Assembly (NCBI RefSeq): GCF_945952095.1
Contig: NZ_CAMFHL010000223.1
Coordinates: 1-12,970 of the forward strand
Reading direction: 5' to 3'
Length of the DNA: 12,970 nt
DNA from: an uncultured Arsenicibacter sp.
GTDB lineage: Bacteria; Bacteroidota; Bacteroidia; Cytophagales; Spirosomataceae
A program made the translations under genes and the position numbers. This document shows, one piece after another, positions 1-6,961 of the stretch. The notes beneath the pieces were generated by a model that made no database searches, had not been told where the DNA came from, and worked only from the letters and a program-made list of their open reading frames with translations. Each line of letters starts with the position of its first letter. Within the stretch, counting starts at the first letter, position 1.

Positions 1-671
1 CGCATCGCCAGTTTCAGCATCAGCGAGTAGCCGAATTTCTTCCATTTCGCCACATCGCCTTTGTATACGTACGCATCGTTTGTCGGGCCGGCAACAGCGG
101 TGTTCAGCGCAGCAGTTGCCGTTTCCAGACGGGTCAGCAATGATTTATAGATGCTTTCCTGCGTATCGTATGCCGGCAGGGTTACACCGGCTTTGCCCTG
201 CAGCGCCTGTGTGTACGGAATGTCGCCATACACATCCGTGATGGTTGCCAGCGACAGCACCTGCATGATTACCGCAATGTTTTTCAGGTTGGCCAACGCC
301 GGTTTGTCCGTTGTCAGTTTCTCCATTTCGTAGGCGTAGCTGGCCGCATTATAGCTGCCGCTCCACGTACGCTGCTGATAATCAGTCGTATTGCTTGATT
401 GAACGTATTTATCGCCGTTTGAGTAGTAGTTGGCCGCACCCGACGTTGTCGAGGAAAACAGCTGCACCCACATGCTCTGGAACAGAATAGACCCGTTATA
501 ACCCGTAATTGAGTTAACGTGGTTATACTGAATACTTGGCAACAAAAGGTTCGGATCGAACGTCGTCGACGACGCCCGGGTTGGATCGGTGTTGATTTGA
601 TCAAATTTATCAGTACAAGCAACCTGCAGCGACCCAACAAGAAGTGTTAATGCGATCAGTCTCTTTTTCAT
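1..671 (-). CDS. SusD/RagB-like outer-membrane lipoprotein (SusD-like_2 type), 3' end cut by window
   Basis: Surface lipoprotein expected to act as the substrate-binding lid of the SusC transporter encoded just upstream. The first 223 residues are visible; families of this type are usually around 450-550 residues, so roughly half is missing beyond the left edge. The start MKKRLIALTLLVGSLQVACT is a lipoprotein signal peptide with the acylated cysteine at residue 19. Its lipobox (QVAC) is slightly unusual, with Gln at -3. Family hallmarks are TDVYGDIPYTQAL (residues 145-157) and WKKFGYSLMLKLAM (210-223), where the helical TPR-like scaffold of SusD-like_2 proteins lies. The start lies 8 nt after the SusC stop codon, so the two are surely cotranscribed. 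No clear Shine-Dalgarno sequence precedes the ATG, which is normal in Bacteroidota. The substrate cannot be read from the sequence. Confidence 0.93.
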   Translation of the reverse strand, partial: MKKRLIALTLLVGSLQVACTDKFDQINTDPTRASSTTFDPNLLLPSIQYNHVNSITGYNGSILFQSMWVQLFSSTTSGAANYYSNGDKYVQSSNTTDYQQRTWSGSYNAASYAYEMEKLTTDKPALANLKNIAVIMQVLSLATITDVYGDIPYTQALQGKAGVTLPAYDTQESIYKSLLTRLETATAALNTAVAGPTNDAYVYKGDVAKWKKFGYSLMLKLAM

Positions 672-679
672 GGAAATGC

Positions 680-3600
680 TTATTTGAATTTGATGTTTAC
701 GTTAATGCCATAGTTACGCGACGAAGGCAGGCTTGTTCCTTCGATACCGGCATAGCGGAGATTAGCACCAAATGTTGCTTCTGGATCGATGTTGGTGGTC
801 TTTTTCATCAGGTAAGCCAGGTTACGGCCAACCAGTGAAACGTTTACGCTGCGAATCAGCGGAACACCAGCTAACAGACGGGCAGGGACATTGAAGCCAA
901 GAGTGATCTGACGCAATTTGATAAAGTCGCCGTCAACAACGCTCAGTTTGGTTACGTTGTTGGCAAGGGCTGTATAATAATCCTGCGCGCGGGCAGTTAC
1001 CGTGTTGGCCGCACCACCTTCTACTACACCGGTTTTGATACCGGTATCACGGCCTTCCAGGGTTGCCTGGTGCAGACCACGACGGTAAGCATAGTTTTCA
1101 GTCGCTGACAGGATTTTGTTTCCGTAGTTGTAATCAAGCAGGAACGACAGGTTGAACGCTCCGTAGGTCAGGTCATTGTTCAGACCACCGAACAGCGTTG
1201 GCAGTACGGTTCCCATATTGATCAGATCACCACGAACCGGCAGACCTGAGGCATCAACAATGATCTGGCCGTTCGACGAGTACTTGTAGTCGTACGCACG
1301 AATCTGCGGACCAGGCTGACCCACTACGAATGCCGTAATGGCGTTACCCAGTGTTGCACGGTTTGAGCCCAGACCGATTGTGTTGTTGTTCTGATCGGTT
1401 TGCAGGATCTTGTTGTGTACCGATGTCAGGTTCAGCGACACGTTCCACTGCAGTTTCGACGACTTAACCGGTGTACCGTTCAGCATCAGCTCGATACCCT
1501 GGTTCTGTGTTGACCCTGTACCAACGATGCCGCTTGTATAACCCGTTGCCCAGCTATAGTTGGCAGGCATGATCTCGTTATGTGTCTTCTGGGTGAAGTA
1601 CGCCAGGTCAAAGCCTAACCGGTTGTTGTAGAACTTCATTTCCAGACCCAGTTCCAGCTCGCTCTTCGTAAACGGCTTCAGGAACAGGTTTGGCAGGCCC
1701 GAGCTGAAGTTACCCGTTGCAATACCGTTGATCGAGTTGCCGACACCATAATAGATGTTTGTACCGTACGGTGTTGTTGGTTCACCGCTGGTTGTTGCAT
1801 ACGACGCACGGAATTTACCGAAGCTCAGGTTTGGTACGGTGAACAGATCCGTGAAGACTAATGAACCGGTTACCGATGGCGTGAAGATCGAACGGGCAGT
1901 GCTTGGCAGTGTTGAATACGCATCATAACGGCCGGTTGTGCTCAGGTTAAGGATGCCTTTGTAGCTCAGGTCAACGTTGTAGTATGCCGAGTGTACTTCT
2001 GTGTTTGCCACTTCATACGAACGGCCGAAGTTAACCACGTTGTTGTAGCTGTACAGGTAAGGCAGTACGAACGGACTGCCGCTGACACCCATTTTCTCGT
2101 AGTTGTTCTTACGGATGTTACCACCGATAAGGGCGTCTACGGAAATGTCGCTGGTGATATTGCGGTTAATGCCGATCAGACCGTCGATGTTCAGTTCGGT
2201 ACGCTGTGCGTTCGACAGTTCGTCGAGACCGCCACGGCCCTGGTTTGAATAACCGGTACCCCATGGTGTAACCTTGAAAATCCGGTCATTTGAGTTGTCA
2301 TAACCGACACGGCCCTGTGCATAAATCCAGTCAGCAAACTGGTATTTTGCCGATGCCATTGAGATCAGACGCTTCCGGTCAACGTTGTTTACGAACTGAT
2401 TAACCACGAAATACGGGTTTGTTACATATTCGTCATCGCTGAAAACCACCTCGCGGCCGGTTGTCGTGTTGTAACCCGGTGCCAGAATACGCTCGTCGAT
2501 GTTGGTAGCCAGGAACATACCGTTGTTGGCGTTCATCGGGCCATCGCTCAGGATTGGCTTGTTCTTCACCCGCTCATCGATGTAGTTAGCCAGCACGTTG
2601 ATGCTCAGCTTCGATGTAATGTTCTGATCGACCGTCAGGTTGATTGTCTTACGGGTCAGACCGCTGTTTTCGATAATGGCTTTATTATCCAGGTTCGACA
2701 TTGACAGGCGGAATGAGCCGTTGTCGCCACCCTTGGTTACCGATACGGTGTTTGTAAAGTTTGTACCGGTTTTGTAGAAGTTCTTAACGTTGTTGCGCTG
2801 TGCTGAGTAAGCATACTGGTTACCGTCGAACTGAGTCAGCATTGAGCCGTCCAGTTTAGCACCCCAGCTCATACGGGCAGTCTGCTGGGCAGCGGCCTGC
2901 GTCGTTGGTTTCTGACCGTACGTACCCTGACCATACACATACTGGAAATCCGTGAAGTCAATGGCTTTATCGGCCGAGAAGTTCATGTTATAATCAACCG
3001 CGAAGTCGCCTTTTTTACCGGTTTTCGTCGTGATCAGGATTACACCGTTTGAGGCGCGGGCACCATACAGGGCCGAGGCCGACTGGCCTTTCAGGACCGT
3101 GATTTTTTCAACGTCATCCGGGTTGATGTTACCCAGACCGTCACCACCATCGGCACCACCCCACTCACCGGCGCTGCCGCGCTGGGTGTTGTCCATTGGT
3201 ACCCCGTTGATAACGATCAGCGGCGAACCGGCTGAGTTCATACTTGGCATACCACGGAGTAACAGCTTCGACGTACCGCCCGGGCCACCGTTTGTTCCTT
3301 TAACCGACAGACCGGCAACGCGGCCAACCAGTGAGTTACCAATGTTGGTCTCGCGGGCTTTTGTCAGCATACCACCGTCAACCGTTGTAACGGCATAGCC
3401 TACTTTACGGGCATCTTTAGAAACGCCGAGGGCTGTTACAACAACCTCATTCAGGACGGCACTGCCCGGATTCAGTGAGATGTTAACGACTGCTTTATTA
3501 CCTACTGCAACCTCCTGCGTTTCATAACCGATGTATGAAAAGACCAGCACAGCATTACCATCGGCTACAGCTAGCCGATACTCACCGTTGGCTCCTGTCG

Positions 3601-3781
3601 TTGTACCTTTCGATGTACCCTTGACAGACACAGAAGCACCCGCTAACTTATTCCCTTTCTCGTCAGACACAACACCCGTGATGTCCTTGTCAGCTCCAAA
3701 AGAAAACGACATGGCGACGAAAATCCAGGCTCCTAACAGAAGCATACCTTTAGAAAAGGCTTTTCGTAAAGTTGTTTTCAT
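680..3781 (-). CDS. SusC/RagA-family TonB-dependent outer-membrane transporter
   Basis: Energy-dependent outer-membrane channel of a SusCD pair, importing an unknown oligomer (glycan, peptide or similar) with TonB-ExbBD energy. With the start at 3781 the protein has 1033 residues, typical for the family. Order of parts: signal peptide (1 to about 30, starting MKTTLRKAFSKG, likely cut after FGA); carboxypeptidase-regulatory-like beta-sandwich (about 34-110, ITGVVSDEKG to FSYIGYETQEV); NEVVVTALGV linker; plug domain (about 115-255, with LVGRVAGLSV, LLLRGMPSMNS, PLIVINGVPMDN and the SusC signature ASALYGARASNGVILITTK); then a long beta-barrel ending in NVNIKFK. The reading frame stays open to an ATG at 3841, but the extra 20 residues would bury the signal peptide, so the ATG at 3781 is preferred. 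The SusD-like gene follows after 8 nt. No sigma/anti-sigma pair, hybrid sensor or glycoside hydrolase lies in the visible flanks. The substrate is unknown. Confidence 0.95.
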   Translation of the reverse strand: MKTTLRKAFSKGMLLLGAWIFVAMSFSFGADKDITGVVSDEKGNKLAGASVSVKGTSKGTTTGANGEYRLAVADGNAVLVFSYIGYETQEVAVGNKAVVNISLNPGSAVLNEVVVTALGVSKDARKVGYAVTTVDGGMLTKARETNIGNSLVGRVAGLSVKGTNGGPGGTSKLLLRGMPSMNSAGSPLIVINGVPMDNTQRGSAGEWGGADGGDGLGNINPDDVEKITVLKGQSASALYGARASNGVILITTKTGKKGDFAVDYNMNFSADKAIDFTDFQYVYGQGTYGQKPTTQAAAQQTARMSWGAKLDGSMLTQFDGNQYAYSAQRNNVKNFYKTGTNFTNTVSVTKGGDNGSFRLSMSNLDNKAIIENSGLTRKTINLTVDQNITSKLSINVLANYIDERVKNKPILSDGPMNANNGMFLATNIDERILAPGYNTTTGREVVFSDDEYVTNPYFVVNQFVNNVDRKRLISMASAKYQFADWIYAQGRVGYDNSNDRIFKVTPWGTGYSNQGRGGLDELSNAQRTELNIDGLIGINRNITSDISVDALIGGNIRKNNYEKMGVSGSPFVLPYLYSYNNVVNFGRSYEVANTEVHSAYYNVDLSYKGILNLSTTGRYDAYSTLPSTARSIFTPSVTGSLVFTDLFTVPNLSFGKFRASYATTSGEPTTPYGTNIYYGVGNSINGIATGNFSSGLPNLFLKPFTKSELELGLEMKFYNNRLGFDLAYFTQKTHNEIMPANYSWATGYTSGIVGTGSTQNQGIELMLNGTPVKSSKLQWNVSLNLTSVHNKILQTDQNNNTIGLGSNRATLGNAITAFVVGQPGPQIRAYDYKYSSNGQIIVDASGLPVRGDLINMGTVLPTLFGGLNNDLTYGAFNLSFLLDYNYGNKILSATENYAYRRGLHQATLEGRDTGIKTGVVEGGAANTVTARAQDYYTALANNVTKLSVVDGDFIKLRQITLGFNVPARLLAGVPLIRSVNVSLVGRNLAYLMKKTTNIDPEATFGANLRYAGIEGTSLPSSRNYGINVNIKFK

Positions 3782-3923
3782 GAATTGTTTTGAGATTAGA
3801 TAAACTTTCTTCTTTAGGCACGTTGAGACAAATACTGCCATTTGTCATTCACTTTTGCTTAACCTGTAGCTATACTTAATTACCGGTCAAGATCAAGTTG
3901 TATGACTTTTGGGTCAAGATGTG

Positions 3924-3931
3924 CAAATATA
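3924..3931 (-). promoter_or_regulatory. Candidate Bacteroidota -7 box for the susC-susD operon
   Basis: Read on the minus strand the bases are TATATTTG, an exact fit to the Bacteroidota sigma-ABfr -7 consensus TAnnTTTG. No good TTG (-33) sits 19-20 nt upstream; that stretch is an A/T tract. A start of transcription near 3917 would give a leader of about 135 nt before the ATG at 3781. It is the only exact match found on this strand of the intergenic region. Confidence 0.45.
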
Positions 3932-4171
3932 TTATGAATTTAAAAAAATTTAATAAATGAAGCCAGTTTTTAAAAATTTTAATTTTGACGTATAACATTC
4001 TGAATAGTATACACAAATCAAATATTATTACACAAAACACCTTCTCCGCAAAACAATCTTCTAAATAGCAAACAGTCACCTTCGATATATCGGGCAGTAG
4101 CCCGCATTATTATCGCTGTATTAACAACCGGCCGCAGCCATATCCCCCGCATTATTTTCCGGGATTACAGT

Positions 4172-4179
4172 TAGTTTTG
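4172..4179 (+). promoter_or_regulatory. Candidate Bacteroidota -7 box for the DUF3298 gene
   Basis: TAGTTTTG fits TAnnTTTG exactly and ends 29 nt before the ATG at 4209, so the leader would be short (about 20-25 nt). No TTG is present at the expected -33 position, so the match is partial. One copy of the CCCGCATTATT repeat (4146-4156) covers the -33 neighbourhood. Confidence 0.4.
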
Positions 4180-4208
4180 TTCACCTTTCAGGTCTTATAC
4201 CCTATTCT

Positions 4209-5297
4209 ATGCGCGTTACCCGTAAAGCAGTTTACCTTTTTGCCTGGGCAATTCTCTCAGGCCTCATTCAACCGCTGCTCGCCCAGCCTGCGGCAAGCCG
4301 GTACACCTACTTCAGCGGCACCATCGGTACTGTGCCCGTTATCATGCACCTGCACCAGTACGGCAACAAGGTGTCGGGCTATTATTATTACCAGAAGCAG
4401 CAACAGCCTATTCCTTGTATAGGAACGGTCAGCAAAGACTCGTTACGGCTGACAGCCTGGCTGGGGTCGGCTATTGACGAGGCGTTTGACGGAACCTGGA
4501 AAGCAGGACAGTTTCAGGGCAAATGGACCAACAATGCCAAACAGTCGGGCCTGACCTTTAACCTTCAGGCCAGTGCGGCCAAATCCGATCAGTTTGTCTA
4601 TATCTATACGGAAGGGTCGAAGAAGCTGATTGAAAACAAGGGAAAAACCGAAGTCCCCGCTGCCGATTATCTGGAAGGAACGATCTGGCCAACCGAGCGA
4701 ATGGCTGCCGGTCAGGAAGCATTGACCGGTGTTATCCGTAAAAAACTGAAAATACCCGATGGTGCGACACCGGGTAATGTCTTTCTGCAACGCCGGAAGG
4801 CTTATCTGGCGGCCTACGTCAAAGAGAATGCCGGGGTATCGCAGAAAGAAATGCTGGAGTCAGTCGGACAATACAGCCAGTCGTCGCAGTCGAACCTGCA
4901 ACTGGTCTACTGGTCGGATCAATATGCGGTACTGGCCCTGTCTTCGTATGAATATACCGGCGGAGCGCACGGCAACTATGGTACTGATTACACAACCGTA
5001 GACCTCAAAACCGGTAAGGTTGTTTCGCTCGCGGATATTCTGACACCGGTTGGCAGGCAGAAATTGCCGGCGTTGCTGGCGGCTAATTTCAGAAAGCAGT
5101 ATGCGGTGAAACCGTCAGAAACCTTGCAGCAGGCTGGTCTTTTTGACAATTCGATCAAGCCCAACGGCAATTTTTATGTGACCGGCACCACGCTGACGTT
5201 CTGCTACACGCCGTACGAAATCGGGCCGTATGCGATGGGCGAAATCCAGATCCCGATTCCGCTGAGTCAGCTCGCAGGCGGGCTGGTTAAACCATAA
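4209..5297 (+). CDS. Secreted DUF3298 domain protein
   Basis: Exported protein of 362 residues and unknown function. Residues 1-25 form a signal peptide (basic MRVTRK, hydrophobic core, cut at LLA-QP), so it acts in the periplasm or envelope. There is no lipobox. Residues about 33-121 form a beta-rich N-terminal module (SGTIGTVPVIMHLHQYG, VSGYYYYQK, FDGTWKAGQFQGKW) often seen in Bacteroidota proteins of this type. The C-terminal half matches the DUF3298 (RsiV C-terminal-like) family: SSYEYTGGAHG (245-255), the DLKTGKVVSLADIL strand-helix (265-278) and FCYTPYEIGPYAMG (331-344). In RsiV, a Gram-positive anti-sigma factor, the related domain binds lysozyme; a similar ligand role here would be pure inference. 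The gene is divergent from the SusC gene and meets the TrpF-like gene tail to tail, with 4 nt between stop codons and no terminator. Confidence 0.88.
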   Translation: MRVTRKAVYLFAWAILSGLIQPLLAQPAASRYTYFSGTIGTVPVIMHLHQYGNKVSGYYYYQKQQQPIPCIGTVSKDSLRLTAWLGSAIDEAFDGTWKAGQFQGKWTNNAKQSGLTFNLQASAAKSDQFVYIYTEGSKKLIENKGKTEVPAADYLEGTIWPTERMAAGQEALTGVIRKKLKIPDGATPGNVFLQRRKAYLAAYVKENAGVSQKEMLESVGQYSQSSQSNLQLVYWSDQYAVLALSSYEYTGGAHGNYGTDYTTVDLKTGKVVSLADILTPVGRQKLPALLAANFRKQYAVKPSETLQQAGLFDNSIKPNGNFYVTGTTLTFCYTPYEIGPYAMGEIQIPIPLSQLAGGLVKP

Positions 5298-5301
5298 TAC
5301 C

Positions 5302-5952
5302 CTACCCTTCGACAGCCCGGAAGAACTGCTCCAGTTTTTCCGGGTCAAGTTTCCCGCCGGTCCGGACGCTGCTGCACAAATCAAGCCCGAACGGCTGAAC
5401 GGTGTCTATTGCTGCGCGGACATTACCGGCATTCAGGCCACCGGCCAGAAATACCGGCACCCGGCTTTGCGCCACAATCTGCCGGCTGAGCGCCCAGTCG
5501 TGGGCACGGCCCGTGCCACCCAGTACTTTTACGGCCAGATTCGGGTTTCCGGAATCGAGCAGCAGGGCATCAACGTGGTCAGCAGCGGCCAGAGCCTCGT
5601 CAATCGAGGCTTCATCCAGCACATGGATTACCTGTACGAGCTTAACTGCCGGCAGCGCGGCGCGTATGTCGGCATACGATCCTTCGCTCAGAGCGTCAAC
5701 AAGCTGAATGGTATTGGTTTGTACCTGCTGATGGTGGGCAATCACAGCGGGCGCCGTCACCTCGCTGGTCAGCAAAAAGGTTGCAATGGGTGGCGGTACC
5801 GTCCGGACGATGGACCGGATCAGCTCATCGCTGATTACTCCCGGACCACTCGGCATATGCCCGACCAGCCCGAGTGCCGCCGCGCCGTATGCCACGGCTG
5901 TTTTTGCCTCCTCAACACTGCTGATGCAGCAGATTTTAACACGTATCGACAT
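5302..5952 (-). CDS. Divergent TrpF-like (phosphoribosylanthranilate isomerase family) protein
   Basis: A 216-residue (beta/alpha)8-barrel protein of TrpF length. Classical TrpF opens phosphoribosylanthranilate to CdRP in tryptophan synthesis. Family marks present: RVKICCI at the N-terminus with the cysteine of the KICG motif (C8), the aspartate that acts as general acid (LLLDS, D133), GGTGRAHDW (145-153), the phosphate loop AGGLNAGNV, and a LDLCSSVRTGGK end resembling VDVSSGVE...GK. Marks missing: the Arg of the SPR/KR loop after strand 2 is replaced in MPSGPGVIS (33-41, Gly38 at the aligned place), the histidine of QLHG is replaced (QLVD, 83-86), and KICG reads KICC. No other trp gene is adjacent. 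It is therefore probably a paralogue with a different or altered activity, and the symbol trpF is not given. The start at 5952 places RVKIC at the usual distance. Confidence 0.82.
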   Translation of the reverse strand: MSIRVKICCISSVEEAKTAVAYGAAALGLVGHMPSGPGVISDELIRSIVRTVPPPIATFLLTSEVTAPAVIAHHQQVQTNTIQLVDALSEGSYADIRAALPAVKLVQVIHVLDEASIDEALAAADHVDALLLDSGNPNLAVKVLGGTGRAHDWALSRQIVAQSRVPVFLAGGLNAGNVRAAIDTVQPFGLDLCSSVRTGGKLDPEKLEQFFRAVEG

Positions 5953-6098
5953 AAGGTATTGAGCGAATTAGTGAATGTACGATTGAGTAAATAAACCACT
6001 GACATACAACCCTTTGCTCTCTGGCTAAGTCGAATCTAATTCTGATTGCTTACTTAGACAGGCATAGGTTTGTTTCACATCGGACGCAATATTCGGAA

Positions 6099-6134
6099 AA
6101 TCCTGTTAATCCCGTCATCCTGTCTGAAAATCAC
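6099..6134 (+). repeat. 36-nt interspersed repeat, copy A
   Basis: Begins AATCCTGTTAATCCCGTCAT and ends CCTGTCTGAAAATCAC. It matches copy B (6210-6245) at 34 of 36 positions, the two differences being in the TTAATCCC/TTGATTCC part. It also matches, inverted and shortened by 7-8 nt, the segment at 6145-6173. The ATCCTGTC at 6117-6124 can pair with GACAGGAT at 6146-6153, and AATCCTGTTAAT (6099-6110) with 6152-6163 (one mismatch), giving a long imperfect hairpin. Confidence 0.85.
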
Positions 6135-6144
6135 CTTTCGTTTT

Positions 6145-6173
6145 GGACAGGATTTACAGGATTATATGATTTT
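6145..6173 (-). repeat. Shorter inverted copy of the interspersed repeat
   Basis: Read on the minus strand it contains AATCCTGTAAATCCTGTCC, the same two TCCTGT blocks as copies A and B but without the CCGTCA insert between them. It lies between the two direct copies and can base-pair with either, so the cluster could fold in two alternative ways. Confidence 0.75.
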
Positions 6174-6209
6174 GCAGGTGACCACATGTGGCAGCAATGT
6201 TATGCAGGA

Positions 6210-6245
6210 AATCCTGTTGATTCCGTCATCCTGTCTGAAAATCAC
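6210..6245 (+). repeat. 36-nt interspersed repeat, copy B, overlapping the LytTR gene stop codon
   Basis: It matches copy A at 34 of 36 positions, starting 111 nt further along. Its last four bases (6242-6245) supply the TGA stop codon and one base of the final Ser codon of the regulator gene on the minus strand, so the repeat reaches right up to and into the coding end. Confidence 0.85.
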
Positions 6246-6961
6246 GAAAAGCGTTTGAAGAACTCCGCTTCGTAGCTCGCTCCTATCGGAATCTCCTCGC
6301 CGCCCAGCGTAATAATCCGGTTCCGGACGCCTTCGATCCGGTGAAACGGCACAATATAGGACCGGTGGACGCGGATAAAATAGTCCTCCGCCCCTTCGGT
6401 TTCTTCCAGTTTCTGCGCCATTGCTTTCATCGTCATCCGGGCCACTACCGGGCGGCTGTTCTGTACGTGTATCTTCAGATAGTCGTCCAGCCCCTCGATA
6501 AACAATATATCTTCGATCGAAATTTTGTACATCCGGTAGTCGGCGCGTATGTAGAGGTAAGCAGTTTTCGGCAGCGGTACGCGGTTGATAAGCGCATGAT
6601 AGTCTTTCGCTTTCTCCACCGCCTGCAAAAAGCGGTCGCGTGTGAAGGGTTTCAGCAGGTAATCGACGGCGTTCAGGTTAAAACCCTCCACCGCATATTC
6701 GGCATAGGCGGTGGTGAAAATTACCATCAGCTGGCTAAGCCCCTCCTCTTGCCGGGCCGCCTGATGAAAATCGATGCCTGACATGGCCGGCATGTTAATA
6801 TCCAGAAACAGGACATCGACCGGATGCTCACGCAGATACGCAAGAGCATCGTCGGTCCGGGTAAAGGTCTGTACCAGTTCAATGGCGTCGGTCAGGCTAC
6901 AGAAATGAGTCAGTAAACGCAGCGCCGGTGGTTCGTCGTCGAGTGCTATGGCACGTATCAT
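6242..6961 (-). CDS. LytTR-family response regulator
   Basis: DNA-binding response regulator of 239 residues, the usual length for the LytR/AlgR type. Residues 1 to about 118 are the receiver domain: acidic cluster DDE (8-10), phospho-acceptor D54 in LFLDINMP, TTA (83-85), and K104-P105 in YLLKPF. Residues about 135-238 are the LytTR DNA-binding domain (IEDILFIEGLDDYLKIH, MTMKAMAQKL, FIRVHRSYIVPFHRIEGV, IPIGASY). All receiver residues needed for phosphorylation are present. The start codon overlaps the kinase stop codon (ATGA), so the two are translationally coupled and the kinase is its likely phosphodonor. The stop codon is formed by the end of a repeat copy. Its targets cannot be told from the window; LytTR proteins typically bind paired direct repeats upstream of promoters. 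Confidence 0.96.
   Translation of the reverse strand: MIRAIALDDEPPALRLLTHFCSLTDAIELVQTFTRTDDALAYLREHPVDVLFLDINMPAMSGIDFHQAARQEEGLSQLMVIFTTAYAEYAVEGFNLNAVDYLLKPFTRDRFLQAVEKAKDYHALINRVPLPKTAYLYIRADYRMYKISIEDILFIEGLDDYLKIHVQNSRPVVARMTMKAMAQKLEETEGAEDYFIRVHRSYIVPFHRIEGVRNRIITLGGEEIPIGASYEAEFFKRFS

Larger units (their letters stand above)
3782..4208. other. Divergent intergenic region, AT-rich, between susC-like and DUF3298 genes
   Basis: About 430 nt with no convincing gene. The part from about 3920 to 4070 is much richer in A and T than the flanking genes, with A- and T-tracts (for example 3941-3980) that suggest bent DNA. It contains a direct repeat GGTCAAGAT at 3885-3893 and 3912-3920 (27 nt apart), a second direct repeat CCCGCATTATT at 4101-4111 and 4146-4156 (45 nt apart), a palindrome CGATATATCG (4083-4092), and a 5-bp hairpin CGGGC/GCCCG around AGTA (4091-4104). 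Promoter-like boxes are listed separately. The 67-codon reading frame here (3876-4079, minus) looks like chance in AT-rich DNA. Confidence 0.7.
5953..6241. other. Intergenic stretch between LytTR regulator and TrpF-like gene
   Basis: Non-coding stretch of 289 nt between two minus-strand genes. The right two thirds carry the repeat cluster listed separately. The left part (5953-6090), which would be the leader of the TrpF-like gene, has no exact TAnnTTTG box. It contains a weak inverted repeat CTAAGT/ACTTAG (6025-6030 and 6052-6057) enclosing a smaller AATC/GATT stem. A perfect 10-nt palindrome CCACATGTGG lies at 6182-6191 between the two long repeat copies. Confidence 0.6.

Noticed and set aside
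3782..3841. Upstream start at 3841 for the SusC gene
   Set aside because: The extra 20 residues precede a complete signal peptide beginning MKTTLRKAFSKG; signal peptides of this family start at that methionine.
3876..4079. 67-codon minus-strand open frame in the AT-rich intergenic region
   Set aside because: Composition (many Phe, Ile, Leu, Lys, Cys) follows from AT-rich DNA. It would cover the presumed susC promoter, and no family resemblance was seen.
5467..5994. 175-codon plus-strand open frame opposite the TrpF-like gene
   Set aside because: It lies antisense to a gene with clear family motifs, has no recognisable domain, and its composition is that of a frame shadow.
6025..6057. Inverted repeat CTAAGT/ACTTAG as a riboswitch or attenuator of the TrpF-like gene
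   Set aside because: Only 6 bp with a weak inner stem; no Trp-rich leader peptide, T-box or other known riboswitch feature was seen.
6099..6245. CRISPR array suggested by 36-nt repeats
   Set aside because: Only two direct copies, 75 nt apart, with an inverted relative inside the would-be spacer, imperfect identity, and no cas gene nearby.
6341..6781. 146-codon plus-strand open frame opposite the LytTR regulator
   Set aside because: Antisense to a fully conserved receiver-LytTR protein; no motif of its own.
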